Under the pieces are notes generated by a model that saw only the letters and a list, made by a program, of their open reading frames with translations, made no database searches and was not told where the DNA came from. The position numbers and the translations under genes are program-made. A stretch of DNA of 64,000 nt. Origin: Dromaius novaehollandiae (taxonomy: Eukaryota; Chordata; Aves; Casuariiformes; Dromaiidae). Positions 1-12,800 of this stretch are shown here, piece after piece. Numbering within the stretch: position 1 is the stretch's first letter; each line of letters begins with the position of its first letter. Location of the stretch: assembly GCF_036370855.1 (NCBI RefSeq), contig NC_088103.1, positions 9,425,404 to 9,489,403 of the forward strand, in the 5' to 3' direction.

Positions 1-677
1 TGGGGGCCGGGGGGGGGGCCTCAGAGCGAGCCCGGGGCTTAAACGCGCCATAGCACGGGTGGTTTTGTGAGCGGGAGAGCGGCCGCTGAGCTCGGCGTGA
101 AAGCCGTAAGGGTCGGTTTGGGTGGGGAGCTGGCAGGAGATCAGGATCGGCTAAATTGGCCCTTTGGAGAGTCCTTGTGCTCGTGGACGTGGGAATAAGC
201 AGTAACTTGGGGAGCGGAGGGAAAGCGTGGGGCAGCGGAGCCGGGGTGGCACCGTGTCCCCAGTCCCAGCCCTGCGCCAGGTCCCCCTCCCCAGGCCACA
301 TCTGCCTGGGCTGTTCCTTGTGGATTTAAAAAAGAGCTGGGCTTCCTGCCTGTGCTGTTTTGCTGGAAGGGGAATTTGGGGAGGAGAAGGTCAAATTGTC
401 GCCCGGTTGGTTAAACACGTCAGAGTGGTGGCGGCCGCTCGGAGCCGCTGGACGGGGCTCGGATGAGCAGAGCGGCAACAGGCAGAGATGCGCTGGGACG
501 CCTGGGGAGACCTCGCTGGGACGTGCTGCGATGCCCCGAACCGGTCTTTGGGCAGAGCTTTAAGCAGAAGCGCCCCAACCTTGCTGCCGGGCTTCCCAGC
601 CCGTCAGAGCCTGCTCGCCGTCTCCCCGCGTTGCGCTTGCGTCCTGCCCCTTATTTTTCCCTCCCTCTACTTTGCAG
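1..677 (+). other. PALD1: PALD1 intron (3' part); no exon seen
   Basis: GC-rich DNA with a G-run near the left edge. I looked for the preceding paladin exon (the stretch just before the GKYFMVRD segment) in all + frames and did not find it, so that exon lies outside the window. A pyrimidine tract and TTTGCAG acceptor close the stretch. Confidence 0.7.
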
Positions 678-857
678 GGGAAATATTTTATGGTCAGAGA
701 TGTATACAGTAAACTAGACGTCTTGAACACTACGGGCAGCTGCGGCGCCCCGAATTTCCGGCAAGCCAAAGGCGGGTACGCGGTGTTTGGCATGGGGCAG
801 CCCAGCCTCAACGGCTTCAAGCAGGTGCTGCAGAAGCTCCAGAAGGAAGGCCACAAG
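678..857 (+). CDS. PALD1: PALD1 coding exon 1 of window
   Basis: 60 codons, phase 0 at both ends, starting GKYFMVRD after a TTTGCAG acceptor and ending QKLQKEGHK. It carries the conserved GSCGAPNFRQ and VFGMGQPSLNGF segments. The donor GTCGGT is weak, but the next exon joins in frame exactly as in human paladin. Confidence 0.95.
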
Positions 858-3800
858 GTCGGTGCGAGACCGGGGATCCCCTGCTCGGGGCGAGAGGGTC
901 CGCGGCGGCTCCCGGCGGGGTGTCCCGGCTTACCGTTCCCCCCTGGGTGTAGCCAAAAAAGGTCTGGTGCAGGGAGGGACCGTACCAGCCCCAGGCGGCT
1001 CGTTGCCGAGTTTCCGAATCTGGATTTCTCCAGCAGTGCTGGGACATGGGGAGAGGTGGGGTGGCGAATAGCTTGTGAGCGCTCCCGATGCAAAATCCCC
1101 GACGGTTTTGAAGATGAGTGCATCTCCGCTCCTCTTCGTTAGCGAGGAGCAGTTTGCTTGCTCTGGAAATTATGGGAGAAGCAAGCAAAGCAGAAGCTCC
1201 TTGCGCTCGGGTCTTCAGGAGGGGCCAAGCGTGGTCGCCTTGACTGGCTCCCTGCGTTATCGTGTCTCGAGGTGCCCTCGGAGATGAGCAACCCTGGGCA
1301 GAGTGGCCAAAACGCTCTGTCTCCAGAGCTGATGCCAAGAGCTCTTGGCCCATTTGTCACGAGGACGGGAGGGGTTTTGGAAACCCTCTACACATCGTCT
1401 GTGCCCGCTTCACGGCAGCCAGTCGCTGCTCTCGGCACAGCTGTGGGAAAGCTGATGGCCAGCACATGCCCGGGTCGTTGCAGGAGTGTGTCTTCTTCTG
1501 CGTTCGCGAGGAGCCCGTGGTCTTCCTGCGCGTGGAGAGCGACTTCGTGCCCTACACGCCGCGGGGCAAGGAGAACCTGCACGAAAATCTGCACAGCCTG
1601 CAGAGGGGGGTCAAGGTGGAGAAGCTGGAGCTCGCCATTCGGAAAGAGGTGCTCGGGGAGGCCGTGGGAAAGGGAAGGGGGAGCGAGGGGCTCGTCCCCA
1701 TCCGCTTGGGTGCTGGGGTTGGGCCGAGAGCCAAAAGCAAGCCTGAGGGTGCTGAGGGTGGGCTCCGGGCAGCGGTCGCCTGCGGCGGCGAGGCTGCGGG
1801 TTTTGACGGCCGGGCTCGTCTCTCGAAGCTCCACGACTTTGCGCAGCTGAGCGAGAGCACGTACTACGTCTACAACGACATCGAGCACTTCAAGGACGAG
1901 CCACACGCCGTGAGGATCCAGTGTGAGGAGGACATCCACGTGACGGAGGAGGTCTACAGGAGGCCCATCTTCCTGCAGCCATCCTACAGGTACCCCCGGG
2001 AGGTGGACCTTGGACCGACGTGACCTGGAGGGGACCTTCTCCAGAGGTCCTTTTGGGCCATTCCCTTAACGAGCGGCTCTTCCCTGTGCCCGGCAGGTAC
2101 CATCGGCTGCCCTTGCCCGTGGATGGGGCTCCTCTCGAGGCCCAGTTTGATGCTTTCATCCATTTCCTCAGGGTAAGGTCCACAACGCAGTCCCACCAGC
2201 GCCGGGAGGGTTTGCAGCTCCCGAGCACCGCGTGCCGCTGTAAAGGGGTGTTTCAGGCACAGCTGAACCCAAAACACCCAGTCAAGGGTTATTTTGGGTT
2301 AGGATTTTCTTTTTTTTTTGGTTCTCTTCAGGCCTGTAGAAGGATCTCGCTTCTAGTTGAGTTGCAGTAATATTTTCTTGGTGCTCCCATCCTCCCCAAG
2401 GAAGCGGTTTTAGCCTCACCCTAAGCACCAAGCGGCTGCTCCTGGGGGTTTTTGGCCGTGCTCATGTATTTTTACTCCAATGCAGCGTAGCAGGTGGTCT
2501 CGGTGACCTGCTTTTTATCTTGGCTCCTTGCTACTGAGGTGTGCTTCAGTGGCTGGAAGTGCTCTCTGGGTAACATCCCACACAGGCTGATCTTACTCGA
2601 AGTGGATTTTGTTCCCCTTGTTATCCAAGTCCTTCACAAATAAATAATAACAACCCAACATGCAGGCATGGTATCGCTGGGTTCCCACCCTTTGGAACTA
2701 AAATAAAAATCCTTTCCTGGCAAAATAGCCTCCGGGAAGCATCAGCCGGAAGCTAGCAGGGGCCGGAGGAGTCGCGGTCTCCTCCGTGTCGCGTGTCCCG
2801 CTTCTGGCGGCCGCGAGGGGCTGGGTGATGCCCTGGGAAGGGGGCCCCGGCGCAGCACCGTGCCTCTCCGCTCCTCTCCCCAGGAAAGCCCCAGCCTGCT
2901 GCTGCTCCGCGACCCCGGCGGGCCCCCGCCGGCTCTGCTCTTCGGCTGCCAGACCGGCGTCGGCAGGACCAACCTGGCCATGGCCCTGGGCACGCTCGTC
3001 CTCCTGCACCGCAAGGGAACGACGCAAAAACCCGAGTAAGTGGGACGGCGAGAGGGGCCCCGCAGCGTCCTCCAGCCTCTCCTGGGGCCCCGTCTCCTCC
3101 AGCACCTTCTGGCAGCTGGAGAAGGAGGAGCTGGGGGGAGGATGCCCTGACCCGGGGCAGAGGTCCTGCTGCAACGGCGCGAGGTGTCCGTGCGTCTCGT
3201 TAATCCATACGGGCTACGTCCATGGGCTGTGGCGTGGCTGGGAGATGTGCCGCCCGGTGACCGGGCGAGCGGTGCGTGCTTCAAGGAAGGGCTGTCTCCT
3301 CCCAAACTCTGGGATGACCCGAATGCGAAAGGAAGGCGGAGGAGGGCAGAGATGATGGCTCAAGTCCTGTTGCTCACGGTTTGACCTTCTTTTTCTCCTT
3401 CCCCAACTCCAGCCTCCCCCATCCAGCTAAAACGTCTCCGAGGGAGAGGTTTCGGGTTATTCAGACCTTCGTTGAGATGGTACCGAAAGGCCAACAGATA
3501 GTCGAGGAGGTAAGCGGTGTCTGTAAAGCCCGTGGCAAGCGCAGGAGTGTCGTTTCGGATAGCGAGGCTGCTCCGAGCCCCTGGTGTGGCTGAATTGCCC
3601 CGCGTGACCGGGCTGCTGGAGGAGAGGGCTATGGGATGGGAGACGGGGTGAGAGAAGGGGCAGGGGGAGAGGGTGAAGTCTGCTCCCCTGCCTGCCGGGG
3701 ATCCAGTCACCGAATATCCTCTTGGTCCTTGCAAGGTGGACAGCGCCATCGCCTTCTGCTCGGAGATGCACGACATGAAGGAGGCCATCTACGAGTGCAA

Positions 3801-6800
3801 GAAGAAGCTGGAAGGGATCGGGGAAGATTACCAGATCCAGGTACGGCGGGGAGGCACGCGCGGGGGCTCTCGTCCAACAAGAGTAGCGCTTGGAGCGGGG
3901 GCACGTAGTGCCTCCCCTCCCAAAACCGTGGCAGCTGTCTGAGAAGGAAAGGTGCCAGGTGTTTTCTCTCTGTTTTTTGTCTCTCTGCCCGGCTCTCTGA
4001 GCCAAGCCAACGCGGTGAGAAAGGCAGAGCCTCTCCGCCGTGCGCGTTGTCGCGTGGTCGGCCCCGCTGCCGGCACCGATGGGCGCCGGCACCCGGATGC
4101 GGCCCGGCCCGCGGTGTGTCGGGAGCGCGGCACAAGCCGCCCGGAGCTTTGGAGCCCCGTTTGCAGGGCGGTAATTTATAGAAATGTTTTTGCGAGCGAA
4201 TAATAAGAATGTAAATTATGGAAATCCAAAACTTCCTGCGATCTGGAAACTTCCCAAGGCCGAGAAAATCTGGGAGGCAACAGTGCTCCTCTTTTTTCCA
4301 ATCGCTTAAAAAAAACATAGACCATCAAATTGAACAGACTGAGATTTGGGGGAAAACTTGGCTTTTTCTGGCTTTGTCACTACTTTTGGTAAAAACGACC
4401 TTGGGGGCAAATATCCCGTGCCCTTGTTTCCCCATCTCGAAAATGGGCAGATTGATCGTAGCCTTGGTGGTGAAACTTTGGGAGCCAGCGCCGATCACTG
4501 TGGTGGGATTTTATTGCTCTTGAGATGAATATAACTCAGGGTCAGGATAAGTCAGGGTCGACCTCTCCTATCTGTGCGTGGGTTCTTTTTCTTTTTCTTT
4601 TTTCTTTCCCCCTCTTGTTTCGAAAAGCAAGTACGGCCGTGGCTGTGCACGGCGAGGTTGCGGTGCACCAAACCAGGCACAAATTGCTGCCGCCGGCTCG
4701 CGGGCGCTGGGACAAGGCTGGCTAACGTGCAGCGGCGGCTTGGCCGGGTCCTGCTTCAGCTTCTTCCATCGATTCCCGCTGCCCCCCACTTTGTCATGGC
4801 TAGCTGAGGAGATGCAGATGCACTTGCCTCATCTTTTAACTTCTCTTCCAGCCTTTTCGGAGATTAATTTTTCCATTTAAGTGATTAACGTGCAGCTAGA
4901 GCAGAGTGCAAGTGGCAGGGCGGCTTTGAAAGGGCAGCCGGAAAACGCGCTGCGCTGCCAAAGCAAACGCCCTCCCCGGTTATCGGACGGGAAAGCCCCA
5001 TTAAAATGATTAAGTAGACAAGAGGAGTTTGCTGGCACTTTTTTGGCGTTTTATGGAAACACCAAATTTCTCCCGCGATCCCTTTTCGGGGGGCATTTGG
5101 GCATGCCGGGCATGACCAGCAGCCCCATCTGCGGCACCTTTGCTTCTCCCGAGCTGCCCCATCCGCGTCCTTTCCCCGGCTCCCTGCCCGCCCGGCGCGG
5201 CTGAGCTGCCGTCCTGGGGATGGCTGGTCTATGTCCTCTCTGACACCGGGAAATAAATGGCCAGGGATTGCCGTAAATTAGCCAAGAGGAGTGTTTATTT
5301 GAAGTTTGACTGTAGCAATAGCGCTTTTTAAACAGTGGCAAGGGGCCAGGAAAATGTGCTCGTTGGACACGGGCGGCGCGCGAGGGGTGGAGGGGAAGCG
5401 AGGAAAATGAGGAGCGGGGAGAGGAAAGAGGGGCTGATCCTCCGCGTCGGAAACTAGTGTGGACCCAGTAGGGCTGGTGGGTCTTCAGGTCATGCTGGGC
5501 TTAGCCATGCTGAAGCCCTACTGAGTGAGCTTTCGTAGCCTTTTCTGGGGAAGGAGAAGCCTTTCTGGGCACGCAAGAATTATCTCATGTTGCAAGGGGT
5601 GTTTCTGCCCTGGGCTGAATGGCAAAAGTGGAGATCGAAGTCCTCTCGCAGTGGCAAATGGCTGCGACGTGGTGGCTGGGCTGAGTCTCAGCATGTGATG
5701 CTAAAGCATAAGCAGACCCTGCGGGACCCGGGTCTCCATCGCTTTTGGCTGTGCCCCTCTCCTGAGCTGTTCCCTGGGTCTGGGTTAAGTAAATCTTAAC
5801 GGATCGTTGCCCCCTTTCCTTGAAAGCCTGTTTATGGGATGTGTCGTTGCACTTTTACCCAAGGTAAATCTCTAGTACTGGTTTTATTGAAGGGAACCAA
5901 GCGCCTGGGGGCGGGGGGGAGCGAATCGCTTCGCTGGTGGTGCCGACAGCGGCGAAGCCCTGGACCGCTTCCATCGTCACAGGCTTTGTTTTGAGTTTCC
6001 TGAGTAAGCATGTTTCTCTGCCTCTTGATAAATGACAGCGGGCCGGATTCGTCTCGCGGATAACAAGTAAATATTCATGAGTCAATTACATAATGTCAGC
6101 GACTTCCAAACGGCGCTTGCCAAGTCTTCCTCCTCCCGCCGTGGCGCGGCGAAGGCTCTTTCTAAACGCGCAGTGCTGTCTTGGAAGATTTTTTCCATAA
6201 CATCCTGGAAGAGGATTTTCATGTGCCGGGGGGGATGGTCAGATCGGCATGGCCGACTGAGCGGTCTCCGCAGGTGCCCACGTAACCCTCCCTCGGGCGA
6301 GCCGTGGTCTCCAGAGACTTTGAAGGAGCATCGTGCTGTCCCATCGTTTAGGGTTTCCCTGGACTGGATGTTCCCATGGCTCGACCTTTGCTGGTCCCAG
6401 TGTCGAGGACATTTTTACGGGTCTTTTTTGGACAGGGAAGGTATTTTTAAGCTCCAAATCGCTGTATTTTGGATTGTTGCTTCATTTAGAAGTGCTCGAG
6501 TAGCGCCTGACCTGACAGCCCCCGTCTTGTGTTGCCTGAGCAGAAGACCTGGGGGATCCTGGGTGGTCTCTGCCCTCGGTTCGAAGCTACCATCGCCGCA
6601 GCAGAGAGAGCGGGTGTACGTGTGTGCCCCCTCGCCTCTTCCCATCTCACCTGGCGTGCCAGAGCAAGCGCATCGTCACCTCTTGCTGTGGTTGTCCTCT
6701 TCTGGAAGAAAGCCCCACCGCAGGGAGACTCCCAACAGACCTGCCCTAATCTTTAGCTTCTGCTCTGTGGAGGGTAAACTGGAAAATAAGAAGTGCTGGG

Positions 6801-9800
6801 AAACAAATTTGATATCCAGTGGCAAAGCCCCGAAGGAACTGCTGCCTTCGCACTGCACCATCTCCCCAGCAGCGATGTTTTAAGTGATATTTGCACTAAG
6901 TGCGCTGCCTTCGTTAAACACGCGTCCTTGCCGCTGGCCGTAGGAAGGAGCTGCTGCTCTGCTCTGTGCCGGCTTGCATCGAGGATGTTTGCAGCCAAGA
7001 TGCTGTAAAGGGTTTGACTGTGGTCTAAACCCTCTCCTGCCAAGTTGCAAGACCGATTTCATTCGCAGAAGAATAAACTACTTTTTTGTATTTAACTTAA
7101 TCGTGAAGCTCACCCCTGAAAGCACATTGGCTTGCAGCGAGTGGTCCCGTTTGTCTGGCCGGGGGGCTCTTCTGCCTGCCGGTGTCGAAGGAGCATCGGC
7201 GTTTCTCACATACCTCCTCTGAGGAAAAACGTGGCTGTTGCAGTTGGCCCGTCTCTGGTGGGAGCAGTATCTAGGAGCTTACCTGGCACTAGCTTCTCTC
7301 TTCTAAGCAAGCTGCAAACAGGCATAGAGTGTTTCCTTACCCATAACAGCAGACAGCTGTTTGAGAGCCACGTTTCTGATGCTCAAAGCCTGCCTTGGGC
7401 TTTAGTATTAGGCGGTCCTGTTTAAGGTAGTGCTGGATGTCCCAAGTGCCACCTGCGTTGTTTGCTTTCAGGGGAACAGCACCAAAGAGTATTTCCTCCA
7501 GAGGACTTTGCAGAGCCTTGAACGCTACTTCTACTTGATCGCTTTCAACTACTACCTACATGAGCAGGTGAGAAGCTCCTTCCCTTTTTTATTTGGCTTA
7601 CGTTGCCCTCTGTCTCAGCAGTGGGAGGGCGAGGGAGGGAGGGAAGGAGCATCTCAGCTGCCGTGCTGCGATGGGCGGGAGAGGTGGGTGGTGTGGCGCG
7701 GAGGCACGCGTGGGGCCGGGCCGTGGGCACCGCTCCTGACGGCGGCACCGCCGCTCTGCCCCCGCCGGCAGTACCCCCTGGGCTTTGCCCTCAGCTTCAG
7801 CAGGTGGATGTGCCGGCACCCCGAGCTCTACCGGCTGCAGGCCAGCATGAACGTCTCGGAGCTCACCGTGACGGCGGAGCTCGTAATCAAGGGGACGCGA
7901 GTGCTGGTGAGTGCGTGCGCTGCTGCTCCGCCGGGACGGGGCTTGCTCCTGCCGGCTCTCTGCCGGCAACGGCTCGACACCCGTTTGGGGACTCCCTGGA
8001 CGCTCGCCCTCGAAGCCCTTGCCTGCAGCACCCTCAGCGTCGAGGTTGGGTTGGGTGGCAGGAGCAAGACGTTTCTCTGTCGCTGGGCGGATGCTTTCCC
8101 TAGAGTGTGCTGAGCGTCCTGGTCTCCTGCCTCCGCTCTTGGAGAGCTGGGTGGGTGGGCAGGGATCCCCCATGCATGCAGACGGGTGTGCGTCCCCCAC
8201 AGCTGGGGGACCAGCACCCATGAAGCGAACCTTGGGTGCTCACGTAGGTGGACCTTCGCATTTCTCGATGCTCCTTAAAATGTTATTGCTGCTTCTGGGG
8301 GGCTGATGCAGGACGAGGAGGCACAGCTTGGGGGTTGCTACTGCTTTTGCATGGTCTTGCTGCAAGCGAGCGTCTCCTGGGGTTGAAGCTCAGCTCTGGG
8401 GCTTTGAGCTTGCTGGTGCTGAAAGGGTGGAGAGACGTTTCTTGAACGGGGGCAGTGGGTGAGGGTCTGAGAGCCCTGTTTCGGAGAGGGCAGCTGAAAC
8501 GTAGGGGAGAGGCCGTGGGGCGCCCTTGGCACCGGTCTCGTTCCGCTGCAGGTGGCAGATGAGCGCTTTTCCCCGGACGTGCTGAGCACCGTCAAGGAGA
8601 TGAGCGTGGCCAACTTCCGACGGGTGCCCAAGATGTCCGTTTACGGGACAGCGCAGCCCAGCTCCAAGGTGAGGGGCCGCTTGCCGGGCTGCACGTGGGA
8701 TTTGCGTGCTGGTGCCAGGAGGAGGTGCTGGGGCTTCACTTTTGCTGCTGCTTCCTCTAGACTCTTGGGAGTGTCCTGCGGTACTTGACCGACGCCAAGA
8801 GGAAGCATTCCCACATCTTGTGGATAAACCTCCGGGAGGAAGTAGTCCTGGAAGGCAACGAGCAAATCTACACCCTCAGGGAACCTGGGAACCTTGAACA
8901 GCTGATCACCGTGCCTGTATCCTCGCCTGAGCAGCTAGAGGTGAGCCCCGGCCCCGTTCGCGCCCTCTCTTCCCCCGTCGTCTCTGTTCGCGTGGCCAGA
9001 GAGCAACTGCTGAAGGTGCCTTAACTGCGTAACCGCCTGGGTTACGTTGCAGATCCATCCTAATCTCAGCATATAGGATAGATACCTGTTAAATGCTGGG
9101 TTTGGGTGCCCTATTGAAATGAGATGGTAATTTCTCCCCTGTAAAGGAATCTCCTTTCCCAGGAATATCCTTGCTGGACAGCTTTCAGCTTGCTAATAAA
9201 ATAGAAGCAGGAATGCCAAAAAGCAGATATTTTACCCTAATCCAAACCCAAGCACAGGAGAAGCGTTGACTGTGGGTGAACGGAGGTTTACACCCATATA
9301 TCTGGGACTGTTTGAAAGTTGCTGCCTGTATAAACACATCTGCCTGATGACTTGCCTGGCTGGTGTCTCGTGTTAAAAACCTTGTTCTCCTTGCCTGGGC
9401 CTCCCTCGTGTTCATCCTTCCCTTCTCCCTCCAATAACTTAATCCCTCGGCCAATGTCAGCTAAATTTGACAGAGGGAAAGAGATCTCATATTAAGTTCC
9501 TGCAAGCTTTATGCAAATAAATAACTGGATGTGGGACAGAGGCATAGGTCATGCCCTCGCTGAGGGAAAGGCTAATCTCCCCCTTCAAGGAGCCCTCATG
9601 AGAGATGTCCACAGGAAACCAGGCTTTGATAGTCCCTAACCCCACAGAGCTACTTGTTTTGGTTTCTTTTTGTTTTAGCGGCAAGGGGAAGCAGTCCTAT
9701 CTCATGTTGTGTTTGGCTCATGCACTCCATATCTGCTGGAAGCTGGGGACATCCTGGCTGATGGAAAACCAACCAACCTGCTTTTCATGATGCTACACAA

Positions 9801-12800
9801 ATAAATGGCTCCTCATAGCTTTATTGCAACTGTGTAATAGTTTACAGAGTGTCAGAGTAGAGCAGAGTTCCTGCCATGAAGAATTTATAGTGTGGCTTGA
9901 GAGGGGGTGTAAAAGGCACCCGGGCAAAGGAGAACAGATGTTCCCAGCTGGGCTTTGAAAGGAGATAGTAAGTGAAGGAGGTTTGTCTGCCAACATCATC
10001 ACAACCGCGTGGAGGAACTCCAAAGCGTTGTTCCAGTTGCCTGGGGAGATCATCCTCCTGGGGTTCGCATCTCTCCGAGTAGCTTTCCAAAGCTGGAGAG
10101 CCAGTGGAGCTGTCTGAGGACCAACGCAAATGTGGTCCTGTGTCCCGGGCGGAAGGAGTGGTGGCCAGTCCCTGGAGCCTGCTTTTGTGTTGTGCTGGGG
10201 GAGGTAGTGAGAAATCGATTACGGAAGCGATCGGCAGGAAATATTGGCAGGAAAAACAGTTGGGTCCTGCCTCCAGGGCTGCGTAGAAGGAAGGAGAGGA
10301 GGTAGGAGAGCTGGGCGGATGTGCGTGCTTGTGCACAGCCTCTCGGTCACGCTTTGCAAGGTGTCGTGCACCCCTGGCAGACCCTGCTGCGAGAGGCGTG
10401 TCAGGCTGCGTCTGGAGCTCGTGACGGGTAAGCCAGGCTGTGAGCCGTGACGGGTGAGGACAGGAGGAGAGGCGGAGGGGTGCCTGAAGGAAGCCATCTC
10501 CAGCTGTTGCAGCTAAGCTCCCTGCAGACCGGCAGGCAGGACCCCAAGGCACCCAGCAGGAGCCGTGCATAAGGAGTATTTATAGAGTGACCTTGCTGTG
10601 TCCCCTCCTGTGCAAACTGCTGCTTTCCAAGAGCCGTGAGTGCACGTCGGCTTTGGGGAATAAAGGTGCCTTTGAGGCAGAAAGTGTGTGTGCGGGGAAG
10701 ATGTCTTAAATATGGGAAATGGTTGAAATAGGAGCGAGTCTTACAGCGAGGGCTTCTGGCCTTTGCAGAAACTAGAGTCTACCATGAAGAATGACCTGCT
10801 GAAATGCCAGAAGTGGCTGGAGGTTTACCTAGAGACGGAGAAGCAGATGAAGATGTTCAAGAGCTGCTTGACCATGCAGGAGATCTTTAATCAGCAGAAG
10901 AACACGTGCCAGGGACTGATGTACCGGCGGATCCCGATCCCCGACTTCTGCGCTCCCAAGGAGCAGGTAACGGAGGGACAGGAGAGCGGTGGTCGGCCGG
11001 CGAGGGGTGGGAGACTGCTTGGCAGCCAGGTCTGTCCAGAACATGCTCTTGCCGTCTGTTGGCCCTGGCCTGCACTGAGGAGCAGGGGAGGTGGCCTTAA
11101 GGCTGCTCTTTGATGTAGCTCCTTCAGCTGGGCACCCCGTTGCCAAGGCAAACCTGAGGCTCGTGCACTGACAGTCTTTCCAGGGAAGATGGACAGCCTG
11201 TGCACCCGCAGTGCCTTCGGGGCACCCACGTGCTCTGGAGGGCCTTCGCAATCTGCCCGGAAAGCGGTCCTGAGGCCACTTCAAGCGTTGGGTACCGACC
11301 TCCTCGCTTGGAGCTGGATTTACCCCCTGCAGGCAGGGGAGCTTTGGGGTGGGTGGTCCTGCATTAGGCCACGTTTCCTCTGCCAGCTGGTGCTCTGCCC
11401 CTCTTGCACCTTCACGTGTGTGCTCCCACCCGTGGGCACCTCTTGGCTTTGCGGTGGCTCTTGGGTGACCTGGGAAAGAGCTCCAGAAACCGGGGTCCCC
11501 TCCGATAACCCTGGGAGCAGATGCAATGCCTAACGAGCCGGGGTGCCGCCTCGCCTAACGAGCCGGGGTGCCGCCTCGTCAAAGCTGCCCGCTTTCCCCT
11601 GCGCAGGACTTCGACCGGCTGCTGGAGGCGATGAAGGGCACCCTTGCCGAGGACTCGCGGGCAGCCTTCGTGTTCAACTGCCACAGCGGCCGCGGGAGGA
11701 CCACCACCGCCATGGTCATAGCTGTCCTCACGCTGTGGCATTTCAACGTAGGTACCAGCACGTAGGGGCCAGGCCCTGGGCTGGAGCAGAAGCTTCTCCG
11801 AGCTCTGCCCTCTGGGGTTAGGCTGGAGCATTTAGCTGCCGGAGAGGCTCTGCGAAGCTTGCAGCAGTGTGCCCTTAGTGAGAGGGGTGCGTGGGGGTCA
11901 AAGGGAGCGTGGGGAAGGGTGCCGTTGGCTGCGGGAGGTGTGCTTTTCCTATTTATTGGCCTTCTGCTGTGCGCAGCCAGCAAACGAGCTCCAAAAGATG
12001 AGCAGATATGTGCTGGGTGATCCCTTTCCCCGCTCCTTAGAGCTTCCAGCTGAGGAACTCAAGAAGCTCTAAGTGCTGAGAGGGAGGATGCGGCTCCCAT
12101 CTTACCAAGCAGGGCACGGGGGGGTGAAAGTTCAGAGTTGTCCCCCATGTCTTTCTCTGCCTGGGCAAAGTAGAGGTGAAGGACATCTGGGATCCTGGTG
12201 GGTTGTGCTCAGCGTTGGAAATGTGCAGGCTTGGCTCTTTCTGCTCAGGTTTTGGGCAAAGATGTGGAGCACGCTGTGCGTTGCTTGCTCCATCCGTCCC
12301 CTGCAAAACGGGTGCTGTGTAGGAGCAGCCCTGGACGGCAAAGCGGTGTGGCTGGAGTCCTGCCCCCAAAGCCACGGGCCTGGGCGTCCCAAGGCACTGC
12401 CCAGAGGGGAGGAGACCCCCCTTCTTGGTGAGGAGAGGTAGTCGCGTAGCCCCCAAGAGCGCAGACCTGCCTCACCCCCTCCATTGCTGCAGGGCATCCC
12501 CGAGATGAGCGAGGATGAAATTGTGAGCGTGCCCGATGCCAAGTACACCAAAGGGGAGTTCGAGGTGAGTCCGGGGCCCGTCCCGCTCTGGCCGAGGCCG
12601 CGGGAGCAACCGTGCTGTGCCGGCGGCGGGTCTGGCGCTCAGGCAGCGTTTGAGGCTCTGATATTCAGACCGTTTTATTTGTTTCTTACACCGCTTCCAA
12701 ATATTTTTAAAGCAGCAGCAGATCTCTGAGGGCAAAGCAGGACTCACAGCCCATTAGTGCGTTTTATTTATTTGTTTTATTTTTTATTGCACTGTTAAGC

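Noticed and set aside
1262..2023. Continuous 253-codon frame as a single exon
   Set aside because: It fuses intron, exon 2, the 180-bp intron and exon 3. Human paladin joins the flanking segments directly, so splicing is the better model; kept only as a possible retention isoform.
6077..6883. 268-codon + strand ORF in PALD1 intron
   Set aside because: No similarity to any family I recognise and composition typical of intronic chance frames; no splice-supported partner exons.
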